Origin: Oscillospiraceae bacterium
Lineage (GTDB): Bacteria > Bacillota > Clostridia > Oscillospirales > Ruminococcaceae
Reading direction: 5' to 3'
DNA: 5,614 bases
Assembly (NCBI GenBank): GCA_014796735.1
Contig: JAAVIG010000129.1
Location: forward strand, 1 to 5,614
Position numbers and translations under genes: made by a program. Shown here in pieces: positions 5,563-5,614 of the stretch. The notes beneath the pieces were generated by a model. The model saw only the letters and a program-made list of their open reading frames with translations, did no database searches and was not told where the DNA came from. Positions within the stretch are counted from its first letter, which is position 1. Each line of letters starts with the position of its first letter.

Positions 5563-5614
5563 CTCTCCCCCCTTAGGTTTCACCTTAAGAATCCTTTCCT
5601 TACCCCCCTCTATT

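Larger units (their letters stand above)
5202..5609 (-). repeat. Right copy of long composite inverted repeat
   Basis: This is the inverted counterpart of 124-510. From the inside outwards it has the inner end (5202-5237), two tandem 60-base units (about 5222-5311), block B (5290-5366) and block A (5563-5602, identical to 132-171 in reverse complement). The interior between A and B is 196 bases, against 57 on the left, so the right copy carries an extra or replaced segment. The repeat may continue past the window end. The start of the copy lies just upstream of the surface-protein promoter region. Confidence 0.85.

Overview
The window looks like a chromosomal segment of an anaerobic, gut- or rumen-type Clostridia bacterium, probably near Oscillospiraceae/Ruminococcus. 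The support is an [FeFe]-hydrogenase-like sensor, a surface protein ending in an NPGTG sortase signal (the NPXTG form common in that group), strong AGGAGG-type ribosome binding sites with TTG/ATG starts, and a moderate GC content. The placement is an inference from gene content, not from a marker gene.

Layout: bases 1-123 hold nothing I can identify. Bases 124-510 are a complex repeat block made of a strong hairpin, a conserved 77-bp block and about 3.5 tandem 59-bp units. Two plus-strand genes with an 8-base overlap follow: an ABC ATPase (550-1467) and its six-segment ABC-2-type permease (1460-2356), together a small exporter. After a 175-base gap with its own extended -10 promoter comes a 624-residue multidomain protein (2532-4406), closed by a strong hairpin terminator (4423-4451). 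On the minus strand, converging on that terminator, lies a small sortase-anchored surface protein with an Asp/Asn/Gly repeat stalk (4573-5094). The repeat block then returns in inverted orientation (5202-5609).

The centrepiece is the 2532-4406 gene. It fuses a 2[4Fe-4S] ferredoxin domain, an [FeFe]-hydrogenase H-cluster domain, a further four-cysteine Fe-S domain and a cytoplasmic chemoreceptor (MCP) signalling hairpin. All four H-cluster cysteine ligands are kept, while the catalytic proton-relay cysteine and two pocket methionines are replaced. This reads as a soluble H2 or redox sensor that may feed a CheA/CheW-type pathway, not as a metabolic hydrogenase. No CheA, CheW, maturase (HydE/F/G) or kinase gene is in the window.

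The second notable feature is architectural. The four genes sit between two long inverted copies of a composite repeat, including a 40-bp stretch (132-171 versus 5563-5602) that is identical on opposite strands. No transposase or integrase is visible, so the block could be a dispersed repeat family present twice or the ends of a non-autonomous element.
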